Of a stretch of DNA of 64,000 bases, positions 24,110-37,000 are shown one piece after another. Below the pieces are notes generated by a model. That model was not told the origin of the DNA. It ran no database searches and saw only the letters and a program-made list of their open reading frames with translations. The position numbers were made by a program, and so were the translations under genes. Every line of letters starts with the position of its first letter. Position 1 is the first letter of the stretch. This stretch comes from Mesodorylaimus sp. YZB2_4 (Eukaryota; Nematoda; Enoplea; Dorylaimida; Dorylaimidae), in NCBI GenBank assembly GCA_030248295.1, contig JASANH010001039.1, positions 186,001 through 250,000 on the forward strand, read 5' to 3'.

Positions 24110-25838
24110 CTATGCTGTGCCTAAATCATCGACAGTTTTCTTAATCCAGTCTAAGTAGCTCAGCACATCGACATATATGGATGGCTTGGCTCCCTTCGAG
24201 CCGCATCGTTTTGATCCCCCATGCGTCACACCTATTTGGTACAACGCCTCTGAATGACGTGAACTTTCCGCTGTTTGTTTCGATGTTAGGATTGGGCCGC
24301 CGCTGTCGCGCTAAAAACGCCGTCTGTTAGATTTGAGAGTCTGTATCTGAAACCATATTTTACACACTGGGTTGTGCGATAGGCCAAAGAGATCTCTTTT
24401 TAATTCTAGTGGGTTTTGAGTTACATTTCCACTCAGCAAACAGGATATATCACGCTCTTGCACAAGGTGTGTAAAAGCTAGTTTCAGATAGGACTTTTGA
24501 AAGCAAAAGGTGTGGCGACGGAGGAAAAATTCTTACAGCACAAGTATCTCGGCCTTCATTAGCCACAGCGCAGAAGGTGCCATTCGCCAACTGTGGTCGA
24601 GATTTTAGGCAATCATTGTAGGGCATATACACGATGTCAACTCGTTTCAGTTTTTCCGAGCTTTTACTAGTTTCGGCTGAAAATAAGTAAATTTTTTGTG
24701 AATTTTTTCTCGAGTGAAAATCCAACTTACTTCTACCCCAACCCAATGCCTCTACTTGCTGCCCAGCACGTAGCATAATCCGTTTTGCAGAATCAGGCAG
24801 AAGAACGACATCGGCTTTGCACTTATCGTTGATGGCTTCTTGTACTTCGCTTTTTGGGTCACTCAATTTCACCACTGCAATATCGCCAAGCGCACTGCTG
24901 TCTTTCGGTTGATAATCGGGGTGTATTTTCACAGTGGACATAGGCAACGTGACGGCATAGTCATCAGCATAGCCCAGATCGGAGACACCGACGATGACCG
25001 ACAGTGATTCAGCGATGTTGATGTGCTGTGTCCTGTGTTTGCAGATAACTTACAATTGAGGGCACACGCCTGACATATCCTGTTTGCCGGGGTGCCACAC
25101 TGCTCTACTACACAACTTCAATGTCATATCGCTTATATTTTAAACTGGAAAAAAAATGCGTTCAAAGTGGGTAAAATATACAGTAGTTTTAGATGATTTT
25201 TCCTCTGCTGCAAGTGTGGGGATTTTACCTGAATCTGAAGCTTACATTTACATTTGATTCTTCTGATATCGCAGCAAACACGAGCCCGTCTTACAAGGAA
25301 AAAATTCTTGAAGGGAATGCCAGAAAAGTCATATTGCCTGATGTGGGTAAAATTATGTTTCAGTCAACGTTTTCTTTGATAACAAAAGAATTCCTTAAAA
25401 CTTTTGGCAGCCTTCACAGCAGATCAGATAAATTTTGGTTGTTCACCCCAACTCCCATCCTCTTGTCACTACGGCCATTCAGCAGTTACCAGCACAATTT
25501 TCCATACCTCGCTTACCCAGATTTAGCGAAAAAGCAATGGGCAGCTAATAAGATATGGCGAGGTGTGATGAGTGTGGCGCCGCATCGCAACTGCATCTTC
25601 CCAATTTCATCATAGTTCACAATGGCTGCCATGAATCTGTGCTTGCCATCATCAGCGTCTTGCCCGCCAAGAATTGCACTTGGACGCGTACACGGTTGGA
25701 CGTCTGCAAAAAAAAACACATACGCATAACAAGAAGTGGAATTTCAATATTTTTACTTAGAAGATTTGGCGAAGTAATCACTGCAAGCGAAACTGCTCCA
25801 GGAGAAGAGATCACAGCGCAGAGAGCGAGAATCAGCAT
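24110..25838 (-). CDS. Secreted trypsin-like serine protease with Arg at the oxyanion-hole position (5 exons, 303 aa)
   Basis: Exons on the minus strand: 25838-25757, 25703-25517, 25032-24731, 24676-24537, 24310-24110; phases agree and the sum is 912 nt. A signal peptide (LILALCAVISSPGAVSLA) is followed by a short propeptide and the activation site before ILGGQDA. The catalytic triad is present: His in LLAAHCF, Asp in GDIAVVKL, Ser in DSGGP. The C-terminus ends in the usual amphipathic helix (LDWIKKTVDDLG). The odd point is the active-site loop, which reads CARDSGGP instead of CxGDSGGP, so Gly193 (chymotrypsin numbering), which supplies an oxyanion-hole amide, is Arg. The splice junction falls inside this motif (Cys-Ala | Arg-Asp) and both splice sites look normal. 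The S1 family role is extracellular proteolysis, but this copy could be weak, restricted or non-catalytic. Confidence 0.83.
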
Positions 25839-25882
25839 CGTTTCTACTCAGCCACGAGCCTGATAGGAGCCGCTGTAGCTGC

Positions 25883-25890
25883 CTTTTAAA
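25883..25890 (-). promoter_or_regulatory. Possible TATA-type box of the 24.1-25.8 kb protease gene
   Basis: The minus strand reads TTTAAAAG about 45-52 nt upstream of the ATG at 25838, a spacing that would leave a short leader. The match to a TATA box is imperfect. Confidence 0.3.
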
Positions 25891-26704
25891 GAAAGGTCAC
25901 TTATTGGGCACTATTGGATCAAGAAGCAGGATTTTTCTTGACAGAGAATTTCAAGATTTTCTCACGCTCAATCCTCTTTTAGCCACAATAAAACACTTTC
26001 CGCAGTCTTTTTGTTTTTCATACTCAATTTTGAAGAAGCCGTTTGAAAAAGGTTTTAGAGCCCTTTGATTTGCAAAAATTCTTTCAAGAAATGATGCTTT
26101 TTTCACAAAAGCAAAAAACCGTATAGATGTGTCTTATGTTTTGACCAGACTAATTTTCTCACGGTAATCAGCTCCGACTTTTGAGTAGTGCAGATACAGA
26201 CCCGTATCTTTATCTAGTTAACACACACTCTTCTGAGAATGATAGCATATCTTATCTTTTGAGAGCGGAGATATGCATTTGAAATATGAATATGTGACTG
26301 TCCTGCGGCAATACAAAATGCGTGGATTGTGCGCACCGCTTACACCAGCTTAGCATGAATGTTTCAATATTTTCGGAAAGATTATTTGGTGCAGCTGGCG
26401 TGTTGCTACAGGCGGGGTCCACACTGACAGGTCTAACCAAGGCAGCAGTCAACTCAGTAAGGTGGCTGACTCGCCGCATCGAAAGAGGTCGTACAAATAC
26501 GACGTCGTTTATGCACTGGATATTCCAAGGTCATACTCCCGCCTGTACAGACTGCAAGCCGCTGATAGCAACGCCAACCGAGGTTTTGCAATTGGTCCCA
26601 AACCCTCGCGGACCCAGTGGGTTTTTTGGTTGTATTGGGTGTTATGTGCATGGGTATCAGTTTGGGTTGGGTGGAATAGTAAATAATCAGACCTGGGTTG
26701 GAGT

Positions 26705-27145
26705 ATAGGGGAACATCGCCAATCGTTCATTTGACCTTGAAAAAATCAAAATTGTAGTTTGTTGCGAGGTGCAAAATATAGCTCTGTGGAAAATGTTAGA
26801 GGCGCCTGGCGCTTGGTCAGCGGTGGTCAGCGCCTAAAGTCCGCTGGATATTTGAACTTTTGTGTGGTATGGTAAGAAACCGAGCGTTGTGAAAAACACG
26901 CAGGGCTCTTTCCAAACTGGATTTTTGGGTTTCAGGCTTCGAACACTCGGATTTCGTAATTTTTCCTCAAAAACCCTAGAAAATCTTTTGGAATCCAAAG
27001 ATTTCATAGGACTTTGGACGCGGACCACGGCTAGCCAGTTGGCCAGAAGCCTCAGATATTTTCCTTAGAGTTTTTTTGCACCTAGGACATTGCAAGTTTT
27101 GGTTTTGCAAAGTTCGACTTGACGGCTTGCGATGTTTCCTTGTCA
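26705..27145. mobile_element. Long-terminal-inverted-repeat element, copy 2
   Basis: The ends carry AGGGGAACATCG on the left and CGATGTTTCCTTGTC on the right, with inner inverted blocks around GGTCAGCGGTGGTCAGCGCC and GACCACGGCTAGCCAG. The core shares GGATTTTTGGGTTTCAGG with copy 1, proving a common family. Confidence 0.7.
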
Positions 27146-27478
27146 GTCAGTCAGCCTTGTTTCCTTGTTGACGATCAGTTTGAATCGCACTAGCAGTCTG
27201 AAGGTCCACCAAATTCGATGTTGCAAGCTGAGGGTAATTTTTAAATTGTTTTATCAGAACTCTGAACTCTGCTTGACGGGGGGAGGGGTGCTGCTGCCCA
27301 TATGACGTAGTTTCGGGCCGCTTTGAGGGTGTCTATGGAAAAACGATTTTTGAAGACAGGGGGACGGGGGGGGGGGGGGGGGGGGTAAAAAAAGCTCATT
27401 TGCCTACGACGTCGTATTTGTATAGCCATATCAGCCCAGAATTTAAAGGTTCGTTCACATGATACTCCCGCCAGATGG

Positions 27479-27610
27479 GTCTCAATCACTTTACCTTCCT
27501 ATCCTGTGCCTAAATCATTGACAGTTTTCTTAATCCAGTCCAAATAGCTAATCACATCGGCATATACAGTATCGCATGGATGGATGGATGATTTGGCTGC
27601 GAGTACGCTG
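27479..27610 (-). pseudogene. Broken copy of the last exon of the 24.1-25.8 kb protease
   Basis: The minus strand encodes ADVISYLDWIKKTVNDLG followed by a TAG stop, nearly identical to the C-terminal helix of the protease 1.7-3.4 kb to the left, and the similarity continues past the stop. Upstream of this helix the reading frame carries no protease sequence, so only the tail of the exon was duplicated. It is on the same strand as its parent. A short insertion containing ATGG repeats interrupts the homology near 27570-27590. Confidence 0.75.
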
Positions 27611-27761
27611 ATGTGTGCCGAGTTCACACCGACTTGGAATTCATTTTCCGCGGTTGGTAAAGTTGTGAGAGTCCCATACCACCTGTGCACATTGATGCTG
27701 ACATCCGCAGATTCAGTAAGGCACGTATGTGAGGCGTACGTATTCTGTCAAAGGGGCGAGC

Positions 27762-27932
27762 ATGTCATGTCATGTCATACTTTATGATAGCCAAGCACTA
27801 TACAGCGCACTCGAGGGCTAAGGAACACATTTGACAATCATTTTGTACCAAGGCGGGAGTCGAACCCTCCCCCGTAAGTGCGCAACCAGCGTGAGAGGCA
27901 GACGCCTTAGCCCCGCAGGCCACGACCCCGAT
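27762..27932 (-). mobile_element. tRNA-derived SINE, family 1, copy 2
   Basis: Read on the minus strand it has GTCGTGGCCTGCGGGGCTAA, CTGCCTCTCACGCTGG, box B GGTTCGACTCC, body CCCTCGAGTGCGCTGTATAG and a tail of three CATGA units (ATGACATGACATGACATG). It is the clearest tail of the three copies. Confidence 0.8.
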
Positions 27933-28299
27933 AACCAACATCAGGTGACATTCCTAGCCAGTGAGCTCAGATGCACTTGATCGCTTTAGAAGTTCTTACT
28001 TGTGATTGCTTGGAAATCCAAGAGCTTATTTCATAATTAAATTTTGTCAAGCACGTTTTTTCCCTCACCAGCCTCTTGCACACAGTGTCTGACTGGTGCC
28101 TTTGTCTGTCTGCAATGTGAATGTATAGCCAAAAATCAACAGCAAGCCGCACGCTTGGCCTGCCAAGCTAGTCAACCACAAACCTCCAGCTTCTGCAGTT
28201 CTAATTCGAATGAGCGAGTTATGTGCAATGTTTGGGGTTACTGCACCTTTCTCTGTTTGATCATCAGCCGCAAAAACCGCAGCTTATGTGAACCACCAT

Positions 28300-29199
28300 G
28301 GCTGTGAAAAGTTAAAAGTAAAGTCTTTCTGATTTAAAGTTTAAATTTTGGAGTTTTTTATCATTAGTATTTTGAAGCTCTCAGAATTCCATATCTCAAA
28401 TGAATACAGTATTCATATCTTTTCGCTGATGTCAGTCCCATATTCATGTCTTTTTTCAAGTTCATATCAACACTACTAGTGAGATATTTGTGCTCAGTTT
28501 TAGAGCCTTTTTTCAGGCTCCTACTCAAAAATTATTTGCAGTTTCTTGGCCCAGCGTAGGCGTTTTCGTTGTGACCATGGTCCCCTGCCTCATTGAGGTA
28601 ACTTTTTTGGGAGCCCTTTTTCCAAATAACACGTTTCCTTTGCCACGAAACGTAACGTGTTGTGAGTGCGGTTCAACCGAGCGAGTGTCAAGGTCGTGCT
28701 CGTTATTGGTCTAGGTGATGGAAGTGGTTGAGATTTGGTTAGAAAAAGTGGAACGCGACAATAACTTTCCATACACCCACCAAATCATGGTCGTATACTC
28801 GATTGTTGTCAATGTACAATCCATATTTGGCTACGGGCGCATCCATAGGTTTTATACATGTTGGTTGTGTACTATTTTAGGCGAAATTACATTTGTGTAT
28901 TGGAGGTGGACTGTAGGCGGTCAGGCGTACACAGACAGGATGCGTTCCCAGACATTTCAACTAGGACCTTATTCCAAAAGCCGCCTAGAATAATTTGCGC
29001 ATGCCAACAACACGTGCATGACCAGACAAACATTGATTACGCATCGATTTTGGACTGTATTTTTCTCGGAAGCCAGATATTTCCTGTTAGCCGTGCACTT
29101 TTTTCGTGTGAAAAGTGATTTGGCTGCATAAAAAAATTGCTATGATCTGGTTCAAACATACGTATTGGCAATAATTATGCCGCAATAATACTGTCTGTA
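28300..29199. other. Intergenic region, no gene supported
   Basis: Two adjacent plus-strand frames (28490-28714 and 28715-28993) exist but share no domain and no convincing splice sites. Confidence 0.35.
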
Positions 29200-29451
29200 A
29201 TGGATCATGAAGAAACGGCAAATGTTTTTGCACGGCTAACAGAAACAATCTTATACGTATTAGCAGATCCTGACAATAAGACAACTAAGCAATTGCAACA
29301 GTGTAAAGTTGTGAGAGTGATGACAGCGTTGCTCTGCTGCAATGTTACTCGCACTGCGAGTCTGGGCGCTGCAATGCGTCCTCGTCTCAAGCCTATGTTG
29401 TCGGCGGGCGTGATGACAAGTTTGGAAAGAGGTAAGCGTCATGAAAACTAG
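29200..29451 (+). CDS. Unrecognised open frame, possible 5' exon
   Basis: A frame starting MDHEETANVFARLTETILYV has a protein-like, partly helical composition and passes a consensus donor (AAAGAG|GTAAGC at about 29430). I could not find the exon it would join and do not know the product. It lies on the same strand as, and 1.6 kb before, the NR5A start, so an alternative upstream NR5A exon is conceivable but the frame has its own ATG. Confidence 0.2.
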   Translation: MDHEETANVFARLTETILYVLADPDNKTTKQLQQCKVVRVMTALLCCNVTRTASLGAAMRPRLKPMLSAGVMTSLERGKRHEN

Positions 29452-29559
29452 AGATCCTAAAAACGTGCCCCCATCATAGCAGCACGGGCAGCAGATGATA
29501 CCGGAGACAGACAGGTAGGAGAGGAGCGAGACGACGGGCGCATTCGAATTGCCGTATAT

Positions 29560-30450
29560 AGAACAAATAATAATAATAGTAGTGAGCCCGACTGAAAGAA
29601 CTAGTCCCTCTTCGCTCTTCAATCAGCCTTGCCAGCGAGTCGGAGCGTCGTTTGGGTTGGTATATGCGTTATGGCCCCGGGCAACATTTGCGGTCGTCTG
29701 TCGCGTCGCAGCGAGAAGTGCGACGTGGTCGAATGCTAGCGATGGTATGGTCATATACCTGGCTGTTGTTGTTGTTGTTGTCCCCACGCCACGCCGATTG
29801 CCGCTGGTGCTAGACTTTGGCTACCCGTTTTTCGGTCATACCGCGCCGAATTTGCAGCCGTCGACGCTGGTTGGAGACTCCGAAAAATAGACCGGTGTGG
29901 ATGGAGACCGGTTTATGGAGGAAAGCAACAGGCGGCGCCAGGGAATAGAAGGATTGCGATTGACGGATGATTGGAGAGGAAGAGAGCCAGACAGACGTCG
30001 GCGACGGGCCGACGACGGAGTGCCGTATACGCCGTTTTAGGACCGACTGACGCGTTCTGACGCGAAAAGGAGGCGAGCTAGGGGCTTGAACGTAATAACA
30101 CCCAACCCCATCATCCATCCGGAACGTGGCTGGTCTTGGGGCACGGGCGCGGCATTCCAAAAACAACATCGTATTACTGTAGATTTGGCCCTCGGCATCG
30201 ACGGGCGGCCAGTTGGAAAACGCGGTCTTGGTCTGCTCCCCACGCGCATTCCACCACACTCCGACCACCAGCGGCCTTCTCGCAGTTCCTGTCTTCAGGC
30301 ACAGTCGAAAGGCCTTCGATCGAGAGCTCAACTTCGATCACTTACGGCCTACAAATCGATCGGAGACCTTGGCTGGCGAGATATTGACCCTGACAACGCC
30401 GCCACGGGCCGTACAAGGTACCCGACCTCCAACTGACCTAACCAGAGCAC
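29560..30450. promoter_or_regulatory. GC-rich stretch upstream of the NR5A gene
   Basis: This block is clearly richer in G+C and CpG than its surroundings and contains a short GTT microsatellite near 29763. It shows overlapping open frames on both strands, which is what GC-rich non-coding DNA produces because stops are rare. It lies 0.6-1.5 kb before the NR5A start codon, so I read it as promoter or 5' untranslated sequence. No core promoter element is certain. Confidence 0.3.
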
Positions 30451-31082
30451 CTTGAAACTAGTGAAGGTCTTGGTCAAGGTTCAGGCCTTGACAAGATGCG
30501 GGTCAAGGAGGTTTAGCTAGATGATCAAGTTGCACAAGCTGAAATGGACTGTAGCCCTGGGTTATACGTGTTCTCTTTCTCACGCATCTTTTCTTTTACT
30601 GAAGCATTCCATTTCTTCAATCTGTCCTGCGCGTATTTTTTGTCCCTCTATATCCTCATTCACTAAACTTCCCCTCAAACTGTTGCGAAGAGAAAATTTG
30701 CAACTTCAGATTTCTGCCCATTTTCATCATATTCATCTTTTGCAAAAATTCATATTCGTTTGCAATAAAAACTTGTCATCCTAGTTTTGTCAAACTATTT
30801 CAAAACCTGAATACAATACCCGATTTTCAATGCACTTCAAAAAAGAGGTTGAATTCGCAACATTTTCATATTTGAAACTTTGGATGCGGCAAAGAGTGAC
30901 TTGAAAAGCTAATTTTTTTCGTACAAGACACATCCTTTTATTTAAAAAAGATGTTGAACCTTTTTATTAGCTCTCAACTGAGGAAATGCTAATTTGAAAA
31001 TCTTTCCCGCTATGCTGTTTCGCGCCAAATTTTTTTAAATTTCATCAATAAAGCTTACAATTTGTAGGGATCTCTTTAAAAA

Positions 31083-34000
31083 ATGGGCGATTTAGCAATC
31101 GTCAACGAGGCAGCATCTCGTTACGCATCATCTGCCGGTCTCGTTTTGACCGGCCCTACTGCTGGTCAGACCACCTTGACCACGATGGCAGGTGATCAGC
31201 ATTTGATAGCCTCTTCGTCTGGCGGACCACAAACGAAACCATATTTGGACGACCCGTGCCCCATTTGCGGCGATAAGGTATCGGGCTATCACTACGGTTT
31301 ATTAACGTGCGAGTCGTGCAAAGGTTTCTTCAAGAGGACAGTCCAAAATAAGAAGGTATACTGTAAATATGTTTTCACTAATGATCGTCTTCAAACCTCT
31401 TTTTCTAACAGAATTATCAGTGCAGTGGTGATCGAACGTGCGGCGTTGATAAAAGCTGTCGAAAACGATGTCCTTATTGTCGATATATGAAATGTTTGAA
31501 AGTCGGGATGAAAGTAGAAGGTAAGTCATTCTCGTTCTCAAGGCATTTGTGTGGGAAACTGAAACGGTGTGGGTTTGGATTTTGGATAAAAGCTACAGAA
31601 TCTAATGAGCTGAGTGAGATTTAACGGAAAGTGCAAATTTGGGAAATAGTTCTGCTTGTCAAACAGATTTAAATATGAATTATTAGGCGATATATTTTGG
31701 ACCAGGATAAAATCTCATGTGGCATCCCCAATTTTGCATAATTCCCTTCACTTTCACGGTGAATGCCTGTTTTGATCGTCTTCTTTTCTCCTTTCGCCCG
31801 AATTCGATGTCGCGTGATTGCCATTAGGCCTTCTTGTTATTCGGCCATCAAAATAGGAAAGAGTGGGAGGATGACCCTATTTGACCCTTGGCGCCCTATA
31901 TTCTACGATATACAGTCGGTGCGTTGTGGAAAAAGGTGTCTGTAAGACGGTCGACTGGCAGTGCACATAAAACGAAGGGCACGTCTCCTCTTCACTTTTT
32001 CTTTTCGCTATCCACGCGAGAACTGTAGGAGACTGTATGCAAATGGCCGCGGGCGAAACGCATGGCGACAGTGCCTTCGATGTGCAAAGTTCAAAATTAA
32101 ACAATGAAAGGCGAGTGACTGGTATTGCCTTATTTTTAGACATAAATTGTTTAACTAAACGTTGAAGCAACGAATTTTTAAGCGCTTCAAGACACAAAAC
32201 TTGTTTGACAAGTGATATATGGGGGAGAATTTGTCGAAAACAACCAAAAACCCTTTGTCCAGCCAGACAGACTGTCTGTCTAGTACGAGTCAGTTCAGTC
32301 ATGAGTAGAAATTTTTGACGTGTTATGTCATCAAGTTGTGCAAAATTAGCTCAAATGGCTAAAAGTTTGATAAAACTATTTGAGCTTTGCTAAAATGAGC
32401 TGAATTGAAAAATTATTGCATATTTTTAAAAACAAATAATAGAAACTTAAAAAATATTCACAAACTTGCAGGTTTTTGTCAGCTGGTTCATATTCAAAGT
32501 CCGGGCTGCGACGTCTGATAGCCTGAGGGTCATTTTGTCTTCGATATATATGCGTTTGAAAAGTTCTAAAAACTAGTTTCTTTCCTAAATTTTGATACAT
32601 ACGCACGAGAAGGCGCCATTATTGAAGGCGGATGGCGTCTGTCTGGTCATAAAAGTTGACTTAGAAAAAACTTGACGCCTATGTATTCATATCCCAGGCC
32701 TAACTTAACCCACAAAAACCAGCAGGTTTTCATTTATGCCTGAATAGTGATAAAACTTTCGCATCTCACGAGTATAGTCTACTTTTGATCTAGTTTTTTT
32801 TCATTCTCGTCGCTTTCAGACGACGATCATGTTCAAAAATTTTTGACAAAAAAATACAACACAAAAGGCGCAGTCGTAATGTCACGGATGCTATGAATTA
32901 GTTTCGTATAATCTTCAATAAAAAAACGTCATTTTAAAACAGAAATACAGAAAAAACTCGTCAACTAGGTCGAGTATAGTCGTAAAAGCCTATGACCTTT
33001 TAGCGCTTACAGTAATCCTTTGATACAAAATAAGAGGGTGCGTGAAAAATGCGCCATGTGGAAACCAATGAAAAATCAGCCTGAGGAGTCTCCAGTTTCC
33101 AGTTTTGCTTTATTCACATCTGGGTTTTCGAATACGAACTGGAAGATAATCAGGGAGAAGATAAATTATTGCGCCTATCTTTCACATTTTCAAGCCAAAA
33201 GTTTACAGCTTTAGTCACCGCGTGATAAGATGTGCCTACTTTGTTCAACTTTCATTCTCGATTTTCGACCGTAGAAAGAACTTGTTTAGAAAAGGTGAAA
33301 GTTCTTACATTCCATCTCGACGAGTACAGTAACACATTTCTGTGCGCAGTAAAATAAGATTATCAAGAATAAAAATGCATAAAAATTCGGTGTTCAAGCT
33401 GAATTCTGTTTCTTGTTTCTTTTTAAGTGTAAAGTGAGATTCCTGCTTCCAACAAACTCTTGAAAATGAAGTTTCAACTGCCAGTTATTAAAATATATAT
33501 TTCAAAACAGTAGTTCGCAAAAATTTCTCCGACTAAAATGATGTTTCTCTTGGCGGTTTTCGGTGAAGTGCGTACGACGAAACAGAGGTTCGCCAAGTCT
33601 CGCAAAATAAATCCGCAAAGTTTGGAACGCAAGAAATTAGGTTTTAGTTAGGCATTTTCTGACAAGTATTTAGGCGTTTCTGCGGATAATGGAATTTATG
33701 GAAGAATATTCGAGATGGTGCTGTTGATAAAAACTGGGTGTGGAGGATTTGACTGTCACAACGTAGGCCTGCCATTGTACTTTATAATTATGGTTGCTGG
33801 AAAATTTGGTTGTTTCGTTAATATGTAAATAAGGCGTGGCTGCAATATTGTGCGTGTGTTCCAGTATGGCTGGTTCCGAAAGACCTCAAAGGTTTTTGAG
33901 TTGGTGCCTAATATGGTAAACTTCCGGTCACTGTTTTCCATTTTACTTGCTCTGTTTTTTTCCAGCCGTTCGTCAAGATCGGCAGCGAGGAGGCCGGAAT

Positions 34001-37000
34001 AAGTTTGGCTCAATGTACAAACGTGATCGTGCCCGTCGTCTCCAAGCTGGCCGTTTGCACAGTTTGCAAGTGGGCGCTGCCCTTTATCACGGCTATGGTG
34101 ATCACGTGGTTTCGAGTAGCAATATTAGCAGTCCATCGAGTGATGCCTCGGGTGGCATGTACGGCTCAGCTCCGGCGACCCCGACCGCAGCTACTGTCCA
34201 TCATTTATACAATATCGGGGCTCGACATAGTTCAGTTGGCTCGGGCACTGGTTCGGCATCTGGATCGTCGGGTTCAATGCGCAATACGAGCAAATCGCTG
34301 CAGCAACAGTTGCATCAACAACATCACTACCAAGGGCAAGTGCAAAGTCCAACTCTATCCTCATCCACACATTCGCCACCGGGCATTGGTCCAGGGCATC
34401 ATGCGAACGGGGCCAGTTCCATTCACCAGCACCAAATGGTTGCTCAGCACATGGCGCCCACCACGGCTTCCTTGTTATTGCAACGGTCTCACTCCTTGCC
34501 AGGCTCCGCTTTCACACCAACTTCAGTCGGCGCAGCAATGGCAGCTGCTGTGGCAGCCAACAATGGCAATAACGCGACTGGCTACATGCCTAACTGCGAT
34601 AACCTGGCCGCCTTACTCAGTAATAGCATAGCGGCTGATGCATCAGCTTTTTACCCATCGTTCGCCGTACCGGGCTCGGCGAACGGATCCGCTTCGAAAC
34701 CTGAACAGTTCGACTATGACCCGTTTCTCGGACATCATCATTCGTCCGTCGATTATGGCCTGAACGGATACGGATTCAGCAGTTTTACCGACCCCTTCGG
34801 ATTGGCCGCGGCTTACAGCCCATTGCCATCGACAAATGCAATTGCCAACTCAAATTCGAGCAATGGATTCGATTCGGGCAGTGCATCATCTTCGTCCTCA
34901 TCCAGCTCCAATTCCGGCTCTGGATCCATTGAACCACCACCGAACGTGAACGCATCACAAACTGGCTCTCAAATCGTCTTGCCTGTGTGTCCAGTACCAA
35001 CACCCAGGGCATTTCAGTTCGGTTTCACTCTCCCATCTGCAACACATGCACAAAATGTGAATCCATATTCTCAATCGGCCAGTGATGGACACTCAACAGT
35101 GACCACTCCATCTGATTCTAGCGTTCCCTTGTCATCGATGTCAACCACTCCTACGAATGGCCTGAATGGGAAGCCGAGCGAATTTTTACACAAATTAGCC
35201 CGCTATTTGCCCGAAGAACGAACCTGGTGCAGCGGACTGACTGAGCAGTTAAGGACACTGCAAGGTGACCCAGATTCAGTGGCCTGCAGAGCCATCGATC
35301 GCGATTTGAGAATACAAGTCAATTGGGCCAAGAATAGTCCCTATTTCAAGGAGCTAAAAGTAAGTGCCATCTCAACCAGCATTAATTCTTGACTTGGCAG
35401 CTGCACTAGCGCATCGAAATCACGAATAGACAAATCTGCATTCTCGTTTTTCACAAATTTTGGCAAAAGCACAGGTCCGCCCGTTCTACAGTATCACTCG
35501 TAAATTGTGAGTGTGGGGATAGGTTGGCAGTGTCACTATGAATCTTCTCCAACACAGTTGAAACTTGCAATACGCATATGTTTGCTATCATGGCCCCCTG
35601 AAGTCACGTGTCCTGTCATAAGGTATACTGTAACCGCTGGCACTGCTCCATGTGGAAGATGGACTGCAATGCTACACATAGCCGCGTATCCTAGCTTATG
35701 CCCACATTTCATTATTACACACCGCATCGTATGCCCAAATTTACATTGACTTTATAAATATTCTCAGATGATCGATTAATAATCGATTGCTATATAAATG
35801 ACCGGCCATGTTCTTTCGCTGTTCTTTTGTTAGCCTCTGACCTATGGTTTTTCCCATTCCAAACTTCTGGGCCACAATGATACAAATACTTCTTCCTCCT
35901 GATAATATTATCTATCGAGTTTTTGTAAAAGTCGGCAAGGAATGCTTGTTTATGTCACGGCTAACAGAATAACAAATCAATTCACAAAGAATTCGCAGGC
36001 AGACAGAATATTTCAGATACTCGTCTCGCAAAACTTCTGAATTCGTGTGGAAGGCTTTGCCGCTTTTCCAGACAAGTTAAAATCCAGTTAAGTTAAAATT
36101 AAGTTGTGCCAAAACATGTCAGTCTTTTGCAGAGGTAGTTGACCTCCCTCCAGCAGTTGCAAGCACATGCCTAAATATCAGTTTTAACTAAGTAAGTCAG
36201 GTTTTTGAAAAACTGACATTTTTGCGCACAGACGCTAATAAAAAACTTAAACCCTGAACAAGAATCGAACCCGCACCCCAGTGGTGTGTTCGATACCTAC
36301 TCAAGGCAAGAATTTTCTCCCCTATCCCTGGTTATTCTACAATGTTCCAAGTTTTTTTGGCAACGTCATTCGCACTCTGTCGGGTGCAACTCTGATGCCC
36401 CCTTCTCTTTAGATGGATGATCAAGTAACATTGCTTCGAGGCTGCTGGGCCGCGTTGCATATTCTCGATTATACGTATCATCGCTTGCGCGGATTTCTAC
36501 CTGAATCTCTCACATTCGACCATGGACGTGGCAGGTACGGTAGATTGAAAATATTCTCCCAGGATTTTTGCGCCCTGGAAAAAGAATGGCAGCTTAGTGG
36601 ATTTTTAGATTTATATCATCAAATATCATGGGGAAAAATTTATAAGTAATTACTAAAATTGAGTATATTTTTAGGATTTCAACGGCCGATATCGCACTTT
36701 TGATGCTGACGGGAGTCACATCGAAATGGGACGAATTATGCACCGAATTAATATCGCTCAATTTCGATCGTTGCGATTATGCGGCTATGAAATTTCTTAT
36801 TTTGCTCAACTTCAGTGAGTTATCATAGATGAGCATTGTGCATACTGTAGTCACGTACATTAGACGAATAAGAAAAGTATGATTAACCGCCTAAAAAGTG
36901 CCAAGACAGGTTCTGTGGAATTTTGGGGACTGTGGATGTAAACAACATGAAAAAACCCATGTCTCGCTTGATTTCTATTCACCGATACTTTTGTTGCCTG

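Noticed and set aside
28490-28993. Two adjacent plus-strand frames read as one membrane protein
   Set aside because: They are separated by a stop, show no clear splice sites and no recognisable motif.
29810-30331. A 173-codon minus-strand protein
   Set aside because: It lies in GC-rich DNA where all frames are open, has Arg/Pro/Ser-heavy composition, no domain, and competing frames of similar length on both strands.
34005-34631. A 208-codon plus-strand frame
   Set aside because: It is a shadow of the NR5A third exon in another frame.
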